DNA of 64,000 bases, taken from Legionella busanensis (GTDB lineage Bacteria > Pseudomonadota > Gammaproteobacteria > Legionellales > Legionellaceae). How positions within the stretch are numbered: the first letter of the stretch is position 1; each line of letters begins with the position of its first letter. The stretch spans positions 2,449,001-2,513,000 of the forward strand of contig NZ_UGOD01000001.1 of assembly GCF_900461525.1 (NCBI RefSeq), read 5' to 3'. The position numbers were made by a program, and so were the translations under genes. The notes beneath the pieces were generated by a model. The model saw only the letters and a list, made by a program, of their open reading frames with translations. It ran no database searches and was not told the DNA's origin. Positions 28,499 to 37,007 of this stretch are shown in pieces.

Positions 28499-29023
28499 AT
28501 GACGCATGGTGGTAAACGAGTGGGTGCTGGCCGTCCTAAAGGTAGTGGACGATATGGCGAAAGTACTTGTACGGTTCGTGTCCCCCGTTCGCGCTTAAAT
28601 GCTGTGAAAGCCTCTTTGTCGACAAGCCCATTAAAGGTCGGTCTTCCTTTTTTCTCAACCACTATTCGTGCAGGGTGTCCTACACCGATTGATGACAGTA
28701 GAGAAGAATATATTGATCTAAATACCCATCTTGCTGCTCAACCCGAATCAACATTTTTAGTCACAGCCTCTGGTGACTCCATGATAGATGCAGATATCTA
28801 TGAGGGTGACATGCTTGTTGTTGACAGCAAAGTAGAAGCTTGCTCAGGGGATATTGTTATTGCAGTCATTCATGGTGATGCAACGGTTAAACGCTTAGCT
28901 ATTTTAGACCATGAAATTCAATTATTGCCTGAAAATCCTCATTATCAGCCTATTAAATTGAGTGCTGATATGGAATTTAAATTGTTAGGCGTGGTGACTC
29001 ATATTATTCATCGTGTTAAGTAA
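28499..29023 (+). CDS. umuD: UmuD-like S24 peptidase
   Basis: 174 residues from ATG 28499 (a TTG at 28466 gives a longer frame). The N-terminal arm is GGKRVGAGRPKGSGRYGE, typical for a UmuD subgroup with a basic leader. The catalytic Ser lies in ASGDSMIDADIYEGD and the Lys in ATVKRL, the Ser-Lys pair for self-cleavage; IRAG-CPTP is the likely cleavage site. UmuD trims itself on RecA filaments and then works with UmuC as polymerase V. No umuC follows, so its polymerase must be elsewhere or this copy acts alone. A 45-residue gene follows after 12 bases. Confidence 0.88.
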   Translation: MTHGGKRVGAGRPKGSGRYGESTCTVRVPRSRLNAVKASLSTSPLKVGLPFFSTTIRAGCPTPIDDSREEYIDLNTHLAAQPESTFLVTASGDSMIDADIYEGDMLVVDSKVEACSGDIVIAVIHGDATVKRLAILDHEIQLLPENPHYQPIKLSADMEFKLLGVVTHIIHRVK

Positions 29024-29035
29024 AGGAGCCTTGTT

Positions 29036-29173
29036 ATGAAAAGTTTATTTAATTCCCTCTTTAACGCAAAGCACAAGTTAAAAAGAAAAACACTTGCCAT
29101 TGTTGCTCAAGATAGAAAGGTTATTAACCCTGCCATCGATTGTAAAAAAATAAAAAATCAGGGTAAACCTTAA
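29036..29173 (+). CDS. Small basic protein downstream of umuD
   Basis: 45 residues (MKSLFNSLFNAKHKLKRKTL...) with an excellent ribosome site (aaaggagccttgtt) 12 bases after the umuD stop, so it is likely co-transcribed. Lys-rich, one Cys, no known domain. It sits where umuC would be expected, but has no resemblance to it. Confidence 0.5.
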   Translation: MKSLFNSLFNAKHKLKRKTLAIVAQDRKVINPAIDCKKIKNQGKP

Positions 29174-29300
29174 AAAGTTTACATGAACCAAGAAGTAGCT
29201 AATTAAACTATGTAAAAAACAACCTCTTTCGTTTTGCCATAAGTATTAAGGGTAGATTGGCTATGTTTCAAACCAATCTATAATTAAAGACTGTAATCAA

Positions 29301-29780
29301 TTACAAGCGCTCATGTTCGCCAATATTTGGGCGCTTTCCAGTTAAATAAGCGCTAGCATATTTAAAGAGTTGGGTTGCTCTACTTTCTTTTCCCTGCCAA
29401 TATTCAGCTTGATAGGATTCTACTTTAATTAATGTGACAGAAGGGTCGTCTTTTCCCTGTGGAAACCAAGCTGCTACAAAAGGGTTCCACATTTGTTCGA
29501 TTAGCTCTTTATCTCTAGCTAAGGAAGCTTTTCCTGAGATAGAGACATACGTTTGAGCTTTTGGGCAGCTAAAGGATAAACAGACGTCGTGATGCTTATC
29601 TATTTCGTCTGTCTTCTCCGTAGGATTTTCTGTGAAAAAATAAAAATTTCCGTCAAAGTTTTTTTGCACTAAATGCATGGGTCGAGCTTGTAATACCCCT
29701 TCTACATCCGTAACTAACATGGCAACTTCTAAGGGTTTAACTAAATCCCATAAGGTTTTTGCTTCTTCTGACGATAACAT
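29301..29780 (-). CDS. Pyridoxamine 5'-phosphate oxidase-like flavin protein (general stress protein 26 type)
   Basis: 159 residues with the split-barrel pattern: AMLVTDVEGVLQARPMHLVQ, NFYFFTENPTEKTDEIDKH, then SFSCPKAQTYVSISGKASLA, and the C-terminal MWNPFVAAWFPQG with VESYQAEYW. These are hallmarks of the COG3871 group, which bind FMN or F420-like cofactors and are linked to stress. Isolated gene, ATG at 29780. Confidence 0.88.
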   Translation of the reverse strand: MLSSEEAKTLWDLVKPLEVAMLVTDVEGVLQARPMHLVQKNFDGNFYFFTENPTEKTDEIDKHHDVCLSFSCPKAQTYVSISGKASLARDKELIEQMWNPFVAAWFPQGKDDPSVTLIKVESYQAEYWQGKESRATQLFKYASAYLTGKRPNIGEHERL

Positions 29781-29959
29781 AGGTGCTCCGTTATTTATCT
29801 TGATTAGATAACTAAGATGGTAACAGATATTTCGTCAAAATAAATTAGTATATTATTTTATTTGTATTTGTGACATTTTATGTCAATAAAATTGACTCAA
29901 ATATTTGTGTGTGCTAATTTAGATACACGCTTCTATAAAAAACTAACTAGGAAATAAAT

Positions 29960-30166
29960 ATGTCTGATTACAACAATACTTCAGAAATGGTTAAAAAAGG
30001 AAAAAACTACCTTCATGAAGAAGGGGGCAGATTATTAGAGCAAGGCGCACAAGAAGTAAAAGAGTCTGGTAAAGACTGGTGGGCTTATGTTGAAAGTCAC
30101 CCTATCCAATCTATGTTTTTTGGGGTTATTGGTTATTTTGCCTTAAAAGGATTACTTAAAAATTAA
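29960..30166 (+). CDS. ElaB/YqjD/DUF883-like membrane-anchored protein
   Basis: 68 residues: a charged helical N-terminal part (EMVKKGKNYLHEEGGRLLEQ) and a single C-terminal membrane helix (YVESHPIQSMFFGVIGYFAL), the layout of ElaB/YqjD proteins, which bind ribosomes at the membrane in stationary phase in E. coli. Ribosome site taggaaata. Confidence 0.75.
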   Translation: MSDYNNTSEMVKKGKNYLHEEGGRLLEQGAQEVKESGKDWWAYVESHPIQSMFFGVIGYFALKGLLKN

Positions 30167-30674
30167 ATTTTAAATAGTCTGTTTATTAAATCTTAATTAT
30201 TTTCTTATATTGTTAAGTTAAGGCTCAAATGGCTTTAGCTTAGCAATTTTATTTTCTCGTGTTTAATACTAAGCTTCTAAACTGATATTATAATGTTTAA
30301 ACTAATTTCAAAGTTAAGTTAATAAGGCTTTCTAAAGTAATTAAGTTGCTCAGTCAATACAAAATCTTTAAAGCATTAATTAAAAAAGCTTGGCACCCTT
30401 GCCTGTATGGAAATACATGCAGCTAGTATTAGAGTAATTATTAATAAGACTGAATTTTTATAAGCTTATATAAAAAATTCTTAAGAATAGATTAATAAAA
30501 TAAGGCTCTAACATTAAGAGTCACAGCCTTATAATTAATACTATTAATTGATATAAATAATAAATATCCATGTTCGATGACAGCAAAGTGCTGTCCATTT
30601 TTTATCTGATAAAACTAGGTTTTCGACAATCATTTCACAAAGAATCAATTAGTCAAATTTAGAGTAAAAAATTA
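30167..30674. other. Intergenic, nothing recognised
   Basis: AT-rich. TAAGGCT and AGCCTTA near 30501-30531 form a loose stem. No gene seen. Confidence 0.35.
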
Positions 30675-31310
30675 TTAATACATACCAGGCTGGTTATTCT
30701 CTTCATGCCCATGTCTATGGTTTTTATCTTCACCGGGAGTACCAAAAAATCTGTTGCGATCTATTATCACAGCTACGGGGGGCACGAGCTTATTGATTTT
30801 ATCAAAACTAAGTTGACGAGCTTCAAAAACAGAAATTTTGTTGGCAAGAATTAATGGTGTGGCTCTGTACAGTTTATCAATAGATTCCATATTGTAATGA
30901 CAAGCTTCAAAAACAGAAATCTTGTTAGCCAGAATTAATGGTGTAGCTCTGTGCAGTTTATCAATGGATTCCATATTGTAATGACGGGCTTCAAAAGGCG
31001 AGAGTTTATCAGCGAGAATGAGCTCAGCTACTTGACTCATTTTTTCTATTGCTTCAGTGTTTGTTTGACGAGCTTCAAAAACAGAAATCTTGTTGGCAAG
31101 AATTAATGGTGTAGCTCTGTACAGTTTATCAATGGATTCCATATTGTAATGACGAGCATCAAAAGGCGAAAGTTTATCAGCGAGAATGAGCTCAGCTACT
31201 TGACTCATTTTTTCTACTTCTTCAGTACTTGCTTGTCTAATATCATAAGTCGAAATTTTATTAGCTAAGATTAAATCGTTTACATTGGGTTGATACGATA
31301 CTTTAAACAT
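30675..31310 (-). CDS. Tandem 28-residue repeat protein, effector candidate
   Basis: 211 residues made of a 12-residue leader, six tandem 28-residue repeats (13-180) and a His/Asn-rich tail (HRHGHEENNQPGMY). Each repeat starts LILA[ND]K[IL]S and continues [VP]F[ED]AR, then a second helix such as NMESIDKLYRATP or NTEAIEKMSQVAE. Two repeat types alternate, then one type is duplicated. Each unit probably forms two helices, stacking into a solenoid. The K-I-S-V-F-E-A-R core resembles the K-I-T-V-E-Q-A-L-N-L-T helical repeats seen in some Legionella effectors. No signal peptide. Function unknown. Confidence 0.75.
   Translation of the reverse strand: MFKVSYQPNVNDLILANKISTYDIRQASTEEVEKMSQVAELILADKLSPFDARHYNMESIDKLYRATPLILANKISVFEARQTNTEAIEKMSQVAELILADKLSPFEARHYNMESIDKLHRATPLILANKISVFEACHYNMESIDKLYRATPLILANKISVFEARQLSFDKINKLVPPVAVIIDRNRFFGTPGEDKNHRHGHEENNQPGMY
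30771..31274 (-). repeat. Six in-frame 84-bp tandem repeats
   Basis: The six 84-bp units within the 28-residue-repeat gene are nearly identical at the DNA level in several pairs (for example blocks near 30960-31040 and 31130-31210), which points to recent duplication and makes the copy number likely to vary between strains. Confidence 0.8.
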
Positions 31311-31768
31311 AGATACTCCGGTAATTGAAAAATTTACCTATTCTATATAGGGATACATCGAAAAAAGTATTATACAAACTGCTTATATAACTACCTTTTT
31401 CTTTTATTGCAAGGAAATTAAGTTTAATTTTCTCTCGGATAGGTAATTTGTATAGGTCTTTTAGTTCGATTTGCTTTTGTGAAGGAAGTTAGATTATGGG
31501 CCTGAGCAGATGTGGAATTTATAATATTGTGGACAGTTTAGTGCCGAGGTAATAGTTTCTTTTCCCCTTCTAAAACATGAAAGAAATAGGTTTGATAAAA
31601 AAGTATTAATTCAGTGATGTAATATTGCGTATTTTTTTGAGCTTGCTATGGCATAACTTGAGTCGATTGATTGGTAAAGAGATAGTTGCTCCTCATGGAT
31701 GAGGATTAATCGATGTTAATTACATTTGTAAAATTTACTAGACTTAAGTTTTCCTACTTCTTAAATTT
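31311..31768. other. Intergenic, nothing recognised
   Basis: No coding frame or clear repeat. Confidence 0.35.
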
Positions 31769-32614
31769 TTATCTATATCTATATTTCATTTTTTTATTAA
31801 CTGGAGATTCTTCAAACTTATCATCAGTACTCGATTGTGAAGCTTGGAAGAAACCTAGTGTATAATGAGAGGAAACAAATGTATTGGGTGGTGATGTAGA
31901 AGTTGGTGTCTTGCTAATAGGTTCTGATTCTACGCTAGCAGGTGATGGGATATTTGAAAGGAAATTAGTGGGGTCTTTAAAATAGTCATACATTTCCATG
32001 GCATTAAAATCGACTTCCTCTCTTCTAATTGAATGCTCTAATTCGCTTGATTCCACCTGATGGGTATCAAAATCGTCTATTGCAGATAGCAAGTCGTTTT
32101 CAGCACTTTGCCCCTGGGCAGTCCGCGTAATACATTCTAAATTAATTAATTGATTTTCAGAATTGAGTAATTGCCCGCTTACTATTACACCTTTTTTTCG
32201 GGTAATATTTTGTAAAGCATTTTCTTCTATAGGAAATAGGTACTTTATGCCTGTGCCAGAATACACCCAAACCCTTTGGCGTTGCCACTGTTTAGCCTTG
32301 GTAATCGCTTCTAAAGTTACCCATTCACCTTTGGTATCTCGTAGTTGACCTTTAACTGCTACTCCGTTTACCTTAACGACATTATGCAAAAGACTTGTGT
32401 CTACGGGCCCTTTATATACCTGATCAGTCCGTGATAGTAGCCAAACTCTTTGTTTCTCTATAGGCTGGGTTGTTAATTCTAAATTAGCTGATTCTCTTTC
32501 ATTGCTTTGCAGTTGGTTACTTATTATTGAGCCTTGCTTTTTCTGATTATTTTTTGAAGTTCTTGTATTTATTACAGGCTCTTGGTTTACCATTTCAGCC
32601 CTGTATTTGCACAA
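31769..32614 (-). CDS. VW-module protein, N terminus lost, effector candidate
   Basis: 281 residues from a TTG (32614); ATG at 32593 (MVNQEPVINTR) is a more usual start. Two tandem modules of about 57 residues begin RVWLLSRTDQVYKG and RVWVYSGTGIKYLF and end GQLRDTKGEWVTLEAIT and GQLLNSENQLINLECIT. A third, broken module lies upstream (32594-32727) in another frame, next to an IS6 end, so the original protein was longer. The C-terminal half is Ser/Thr/Glu-rich and ends SSTDDKFEESPVNKKMKYRY, with acidic residues as in Dot/Icm signals. The gene at 42535 has one such module. Confidence 0.65.
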   Translation of the reverse strand: MCKYRAEMVNQEPVINTRTSKNNQKKQGSIISNQLQSNERESANLELTTQPIEKQRVWLLSRTDQVYKGPVDTSLLHNVVKVNGVAVKGQLRDTKGEWVTLEAITKAKQWQRQRVWVYSGTGIKYLFPIEENALQNITRKKGVIVSGQLLNSENQLINLECITRTAQGQSAENDLLSAIDDFDTHQVESSELEHSIRREEVDFNAMEMYDYFKDPTNFLSNIPSPASVESEPISKTPTSTSPPNTFVSSHYTLGFFQASQSSTDDKFEESPVNKKMKYRYR

Positions 32615-32727
32615 ATACTTTGTTCTTGTAGTACACGGTTTGTAAGTAATTTTAAATTAATTAATTTACCTTCGTTATTTCGTAGTTGACCACTGGGAAT
32701 TATACCTCTTTTTTTCTTAACATTTTC
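32594..32727 (-). pseudogene. Broken upstream module of the VW-module gene
   Basis: On the minus strand: AENVKKKRGIIPSGQLRNNE followed by GKLINLKLLTNRVLQEQSIC. It matches the second half of the modules at 31769-32614 (KKGVIVSGQLLNSENQLINL), but in a frame shifted relative to them, and starts abruptly at the IS6 end at 32728. Confidence 0.65.
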
Positions 32728-33205
32728 GGCAGTGTTGCAAAAAATAAGATAATTGTATACTAAGTGGATTTAGCTAATTACTTCTATGAGCTTAAAAAAT
32801 CCTTCTGATTTCAAATGGCTTCATTTACACGGCGAAGTAACCCTGCAATATGTCCATTGGTATTGTAAATACGGCATCAGCTATAGAGATTTAGAAGAAA
32901 TGATGGTGGAACGTGGCCTTGAACTAAATCATACGACCGTGTACCGCTGGATTCAGCATTACGTACCTAAGCTTAAAAAACGGCTTGAATGGCATAAGCA
33001 ACGTTATGCCAGGCGGTGGCACTTGGATGAGACCTATCAGGGTTAAAGGCAAATAGAAATACTTGTATCGAGCCATTGATGAAAGTGGTAACACCATTGA
33101 TTTTTACTTATCCTATCGGCGTAATGCCAAAGCGGCGAAACGGTTTCTCAAGAAATTGATAAAAAACAATCCTACCTGCGATGTTAGTGTCATTAATACC
33201 GAATA
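32728..33205 (+). mobile_element. IS6-family element, 5' part
   Basis: Begins with the terminal repeat GGCAGTGTTGCAAAAAATAAG. The 3' half is missing: the transposase reading stops at DVSVINT and passes directly into a MerR-type gene. One of the best preserved 5' ends in the window. Confidence 0.85.
32786..33200 (+). pseudogene. IS6-family transposase, truncated and frameshifted
   Basis: ATG at 32786: MSLKNPSDFKWLHLHGEVTL, then WYCKYGISYRDLEEMMVERG and a HTH-like NHTTVYRWIQHY, then the first DDE Asp in RRWHLDETY. After a stop (33044-33046) the frame shifts and continues KWKYLYRAIDESGNTIDFYL and SYRRNAKAAKRFLKKLI, with the second Asp. The catalytic Glu region is absent. Confidence 0.85.
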
Positions 33206-33519
33206 TTCCCCCACGCATAGAGGAATTTAGTTCAAAAAAAATTCGCCGCTATGGTGAGCAAGACATTAGTCGTCTACAATTCATTCTTTCAGCAAAGAAG
33301 GCCGGTTTTACTTTAAAGGAGATAAAAGAGTTATTAGAGCTTGACGCCCAAAATGATCGGGAGCGTGTAAGAGGTATTGCTCAAAATCGGATTGCAAAAA
33401 TCGATATCCAGATTCTTGAGCTTAAAGAAGCCCGAAATGCACTTTATCATTTAATTAAAGAATGTAAGAAGACTGATTCCAAACCCTGCCCCATCCTCAC
33501 CGCTTTTGTGCAAAAATAA
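33181..33519 (+). pseudogene. MerR-family regulator, N terminus replaced by IS6 sequence
   Basis: The frame from 33181 begins in IS6 sequence and passes into KKIRRYGEQDISRLQFILSA, KKAGFTLKEIKELLEL and a long dimerisation helix (LELKEARNALYHLIKECKKT), ending SKPCPILTAFVQK. This is the second half of the MerR winged helix plus the coiled coil, with Cys residues near the end as in metal-sensing members. The first helix-turn-helix, about 25-30 residues, is gone, so DNA binding is unlikely. Confidence 0.7.
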
Positions 33520-33595
33520 AGTTATAAAATTTTAGATTAATACTGCGGCATTAATCTATTTTAATTAGCTAGCCAAATTTTAAACAGGTAATTTA

Positions 33596-33623
33596 AGTCT
33601 CAAAAACGACCCTTCATGAGACT
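33596..33623. repeat. Terminator-like dispersed palindrome, copy 3
   Basis: AGTCTCAAAAACGACCC then TTCATGAGACT, 76 bases after the MerR stop, with a T run (ACACTTTTTTATT) just after. Confidence 0.65.
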
Positions 33624-33710
33624 AACACTTTTTTATTTATACTAAAGCTCAATTAATTGCTTTTGTGTACTTTTAGTTAAAAGAGAGATTTTAATAAAAT
33701 GAACCTAAGT

Positions 33711-34442
33711 TTATCCGTTTGATTTGAAATTATTATCTGGAACTTCTTCCTTCCCATCTACATGTTCATCCTGACTTGAAAATAGTAAATTTCCATTACA
33801 AGAATTTGCTCTGATTATAGATAATTTACGCATATCATCTTCCAAAGCATCCCAAGCTTCTGATTGGGTTGAGCGAATTGTATTCACCCTAGGAGAGGAA
33901 GGATTATATGGTGTTATAACTGCGCGATATGCTTTAGCAAATTTTATCGCAGCATTAACAACCGGTTGAAGGCTACTATAAGCATTTACTGTTACTTCAG
34001 AATCTTTAAAAATACTATGGATACTGTTATCTAGTAAAAAATTAGGGAAAATTGCTTTAGAAGGAAAGGTTAAATTAATGTCCCCATCGTAAATTACTGA
34101 TTGAACATCTGGATAAGCCTGTTTTATGTCATCTAATATACTTTTAACAAATTTATCTAATTCTAGTAAATAAGTCTGTAATCCTACTGAAGAAGGGTAG
34201 TCTTCTTCTTTAAAATTAATATGGATAGTATTAGCATACTCAAAGTCTTTTACTTTAATTTCAGCTAACTTAGAATCAAAATCTGCTAAATTTGCTTTCT
34301 TAGCTGATACAACCTGAAGTTTTGCTTGACCAAGCAACTTTTTTTCATCAAGTTTAAGGTCGCTAAAGGCTTTTCCATGCGTTATAAGTATGCCCAATTT
34401 TTTTTCAGCTTTATTATAATAAGTTGCAACGATAATTTTCAT
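33711..34442 (-). CDS. Hypothetical protein behind a PmrA-like box, effector candidate
   Basis: 243 residues from ATG 34442; a TTG-type longer frame to 34457 is less likely because the PmrA-like box lies 40 bases before 34442, as in two other genes. The first 180 residues look like a mixed alpha/beta fold (MKIIVATYYNKAEKKLGILI; KQAYPDVQSVIYDGDINLTF). The tail is polar and acidic (SSQDEHVDGKEEVPDNNFKS), compatible with a Dot/Icm E-block. No domain recognised. Confidence 0.7.
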   Translation of the reverse strand: MKIIVATYYNKAEKKLGILITHGKAFSDLKLDEKKLLGQAKLQVVSAKKANLADFDSKLAEIKVKDFEYANTIHINFKEEDYPSSVGLQTYLLELDKFVKSILDDIKQAYPDVQSVIYDGDINLTFPSKAIFPNFLLDNSIHSIFKDSEVTVNAYSSLQPVVNAAIKFAKAYRAVITPYNPSSPRVNTIRSTQSEAWDALEDDMRKLSIIRANSCNGNLLFSSQDEHVDGKEEVPDNNFKSNG

Positions 34443-34482
34443 AGTTAACTCTATCAATAAATATGATTAAATTATAACCATT

Positions 34483-34503
34483 ATTTATTAATAAATTATT
34501 AAC
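34483..34503 (-). promoter_or_regulatory. PmrA-like box
   Basis: On the minus strand GTTAATAATTTATTAATAAA: TTAAT half-sites 11 bases apart, ending 40 bases before the ATG at 34442. Confidence 0.6.
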
Positions 34504-34552
34504 AAGTATTTGATTCAATAAAAAAAGCTTTAAAAATTAGAAGCTAACAATT

Positions 34553-35368
34553 TTAGACAAAAATTAAGGGACTCTTTTCTATCTCTAATTTTTTCCCTGC
34601 GACTTTACTTTCCAATTTGGGCGTTGCTCGATAAAAATTACATCTAGACGAACTCACAGCATTATTTTTTAAATGTGTTAAATCGTTATCTTCTTCTGGG
34701 TTCTCTATAGTTACATCAATATCCCATCTTGTATCAAGGATCCAATTTTGCTTAGAGATATAGGTTTTCAACGGCTTACCAGGTTTTAAATTTAATAGTC
34801 CTGTTGCTTTGTCAGCTTGGTATCTATCTATTATTTCTTGGAGTTCTAGGTCTGACAGATTAGAATCGTTCACTAATTGTATTATTGGCTTATATTGATT
34901 AGATAATGTTCCTTTTGTATTAAAATATATTGGTAAACTATTTAAATAAATAGTTGAACTAACTTTTAAGTCTTCATAAGAAATATTCCCTTTACATTCG
35001 CCAGTAACACCATAAACTTTGGGGTCTTTGATTTCTGTAATATTTAATTCTCTTAAAAAATTAGATAGTATTATTTTAATACCAGTATCATATAAAACAC
35101 GGTGATTACTACAACCTCGTTCAAAAGCTCGAATAACAATAATATGAATATCTTTTTGATGCATTTTGGCTTCTAACTCAAGAAAAGCATGCGTAAAACT
35201 TTCTAGTTCATTAAATTGCAAGAAATGATCCGACTCACTTGAAAGTGCTTTTAAAAGCTGTCCTCTTTTGTTAATAAAAAGAAAAGAGTAACCATGTAAC
35301 TTTGCTCTTAATTTATTTACAAAAATTGGGCTATTTGATAAAGACAAGGCTTCAATTTTTTTTTGCAT
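34553..35368 (-). CDS. Hypothetical protein, effector candidate
   Basis: 271 residues, ATG at 35368. The first 130 residues look globular (KLHGYSFLFINKRGQLLKAL; IHIIVIRAFERGCSNHRVLY), and the rest is charged. No signal peptide, membrane helix or known domain. It is 110 bases upstream of, and in the same direction as, the gene at 33711, but that gene has its own PmrA-like box, so they are probably separate units. No box was found before this gene. Confidence 0.6.
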   Translation of the reverse strand: MQKKIEALSLSNSPIFVNKLRAKLHGYSFLFINKRGQLLKALSSESDHFLQFNELESFTHAFLELEAKMHQKDIHIIVIRAFERGCSNHRVLYDTGIKIILSNFLRELNITEIKDPKVYGVTGECKGNISYEDLKVSSTIYLNSLPIYFNTKGTLSNQYKPIIQLVNDSNLSDLELQEIIDRYQADKATGLLNLKPGKPLKTYISKQNWILDTRWDIDVTIENPEEDNDLTHLKNNAVSSSRCNFYRATPKLESKVAGKKLEIEKSPLIFV

Positions 35369-35670
35369 AAGTAAAAATGAATGAATTATGAATAGCTTGA
35401 TTTTACGCGCTGTATTTTTTATTGCAACATAGCCATAATAATTGGCTCTATTGCAATAAAATTTCCACTTTTTGAAAGTAGTATTTTAAAGTTAATTATT
35501 AGTTTTTTGGGCTGCGTTGCAAATACTATAACCAAAGGAACAAATACTCTACTTAATGTCAATTTTGAATGGATACTTTCTTTCTTATCATTATTGCACT
35601 ATAAAATAGATGCTTAGGAAGCTTTTTAAATATTAATTTAAATTAATTATAATCTCCAAGGAAGAGAACA
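35369..35670. other. Spacer with two solo IS6-type ends
   Basis: GGCTCTATTGCAATAAAA near 35444 and GGCTGCGTTGCAAATACTAT near 35510 match IS6-type ends. The second also resembles a sequence near 46246 (GGCCGTATTACAAATACTAT). No transposase coding between them. Confidence 0.4.
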
Positions 35671-35919
35671 ATGAAAATAAAGATAGCAATGCTTTCCACA
35701 ATAGTTTTAGGATGTTCAACCGTTTTTGCAGATTCGACTCAACCAAAAGTTAGTATTCAACAAGCCCTATCAGCAGCCGAGAAAGCCGGCTATACCGATA
35801 TTCGAAAAATTGAATATGAGCATGGTCGATGGGAAGTTAAAGGAAAAAATGCTCAAGGTAATAAATTTGAAGTAAAAATTGATGCAACGACTGGTGCTCT
35901 TACTAAAGAGGAAGATTAA
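35671..35919 (+). CDS. Periplasmic PepSY-domain protein
   Basis: 82 residues: signal peptide MKIKIAMLSTIVLGCSTVFA, then one PepSY domain (ISIQQALSAAEKAGYTDIRK-like; here VSIQQALSAAEKAG, YTDIRKIEYEHGRWEVKGKN, and KIDATTGALTKEED). Such small PepSY proteins are thought to bind and restrain proteases or sense stress in the periplasm. Good ribosome site aaggaagagaaca. A hairpin follows. Confidence 0.88.
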   Translation: MKIKIAMLSTIVLGCSTVFADSTQPKVSIQQALSAAEKAGYTDIRKIEYEHGRWEVKGKNAQGNKFEVKIDATTGALTKEED

Positions 35920-35943
35920 ATAAGATTACTCTAAATTAATCTG

Positions 35944-35968
35944 CTCGCATCAAATCTATTGATGCGAG
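35944..35968 (+). terminator. Hairpin after the PepSY gene
   Basis: CTCGCATCAA and TTGATGCGAG form a 10-bp stem with a 5-base loop, 24 bases after the stop. No T run, so it may protect the mRNA end rather than terminate. Confidence 0.55.
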
Positions 35969-35982
35969 ACATCACTCAGCCG

Positions 35983-36014
35983 GGGCCTCAACAAACGAAC
36001 GTTTTTTGAGGCCC
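35983..36014. repeat. Terminator-like dispersed palindrome, copy 4
   Basis: GGGCCTCAACAAACGAACG followed by TTTTTTGAGGCCC. It stands between the convergent ends of the PepSY and diguanylate cyclase genes, where a two-way terminator would be useful. Confidence 0.7.
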
Positions 36015-36029
36015 TTTCAGAACCATTCA

Positions 36030-37007
36030 TTACAATTTATTTTCAAAAATAACGGTTTGATTACGTCCTAAATGTTTCGCGTCATAAAGTGCTCGATCTG
36101 CTTGATCAATCATTTTTTTCATATCACTATCTTCATTCATTTGAGTAATCCCTGCACTAAAGGTAACAAAAACATTATTAGTATTATTAAAGGAGTTCTG
36201 TGAAAACTGCTGCCTTAATTCATCGATTAACTTTTTACTCTGTTTGACATTGGTTCGAGGTAATACAATAGCAAATTCTTCACCACCATATCTGCCAACA
36301 ATATCTTGACTGCGTGAACGAAGCGTTAATAACGTGGCCAACCTTTTTATAACAACATCACCAAAAGGATGGCCATAGGTATCATTGACTTTCTTGAAGT
36401 GATCGATATCAATCATAATTAAAGATAATGAAGCTCCAATCTGTTTTGAATAATCAAGTTCAAGTTCTAGGCGCTTTAAAAAGCTTGAATGATTTAGGAG
36501 TCCTGTTAAGCTATTAGTAGACATATAATAATTTAAAACACCAGCACGCTGTGAGCGAGTTCTTACAGCTGAAATGAGATGAGCAGGCGTGATAGGCCTT
36601 GTAAGAAAATCATCGCTACCAACACATAAAGTATTTAACTGCTTGCGTTTATCATGTTTTGTAGATAGAAAAATGATTGGTATTTTATTATATTTATTTT
36701 CTTGACGTAATACTGATTCCAGCTCCAATCCTGTACATTCAGGCATATAAATGTCCATAAAAATTAAATCTGGTCGGAAACTTTCAAGGTAAGTAAAAAT
36801 ATCCATAGGGTCTGTAATAGATTGAGCGACCATGCCTGCTTGTTTCAAAATTAAAGAATAATATTCTCCAAGTGATTCAGAATCATCAACAATCAAAATT
36901 CGAAACGGAATATCGGTTGCAAAGTAACATTTTTGGTTAATCATTTGTATTAAATAAAACATATCCACCGGTTTTTGAAAAAGGCACCGCATGTTAGTCA
37001 TTTGCAA
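36030..37007 (-). CDS. PleD-like response regulator diguanylate cyclase, first receiver lost
   Basis: 325 residues. A receiver domain starts FRILIVDDSESLGEYYSLIL, with the phospho-acceptor Asp in DLIFMDIYMPECTG. A GGDEF domain follows with RYGGEEFAIVLPR, IDIDHFKKVNDTYGHPFGD and an I-site-like RSQD five residues before GGEEF. The first 30 residues (CLFQKPVDMFYLIQMINQ) match the end of another receiver, with the conserved K-P-V-D, so the protein once had two receivers like PleD. The first was cut off by IS6 sequence beginning at about 37001; the frame even starts with a TTG (37007) inside it. True start uncertain: ATGs at 37001, 36992 or 36962 are possible. Confidence 0.88.
   Translation of the reverse strand: MQMTNMRCLFQKPVDMFYLIQMINQKCYFATDIPFRILIVDDSESLGEYYSLILKQAGMVAQSITDPMDIFTYLESFRPDLIFMDIYMPECTGLELESVLRQENKYNKIPIIFLSTKHDKRKQLNTLCVGSDDFLTRPITPAHLISAVRTRSQRAGVLNYYMSTNSLTGLLNHSSFLKRLELELDYSKQIGASLSLIMIDIDHFKKVNDTYGHPFGDVVIKRLATLLTLRSRSQDIVGRYGGEEFAIVLPRTNVKQSKKLIDELRQQFSQNSFNNTNNVFVTFSAGITQMNEDSDMKKMIDQADRALYDAKHLGRNQTVIFENKL

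Noticed and set aside
28393..28662. Minus-strand open frame of 89 codons over the umuD start
   Set aside because: Antisense to umuD, Arg/Pro-rich product with no family look; the umuD frame has clear motifs.
30771..31274. Regular repeats that could be taken for a CRISPR array
   Set aside because: The 84-bp units are contiguous, in frame and code for 28-residue repeats; there are no unique spacers and no cas genes.
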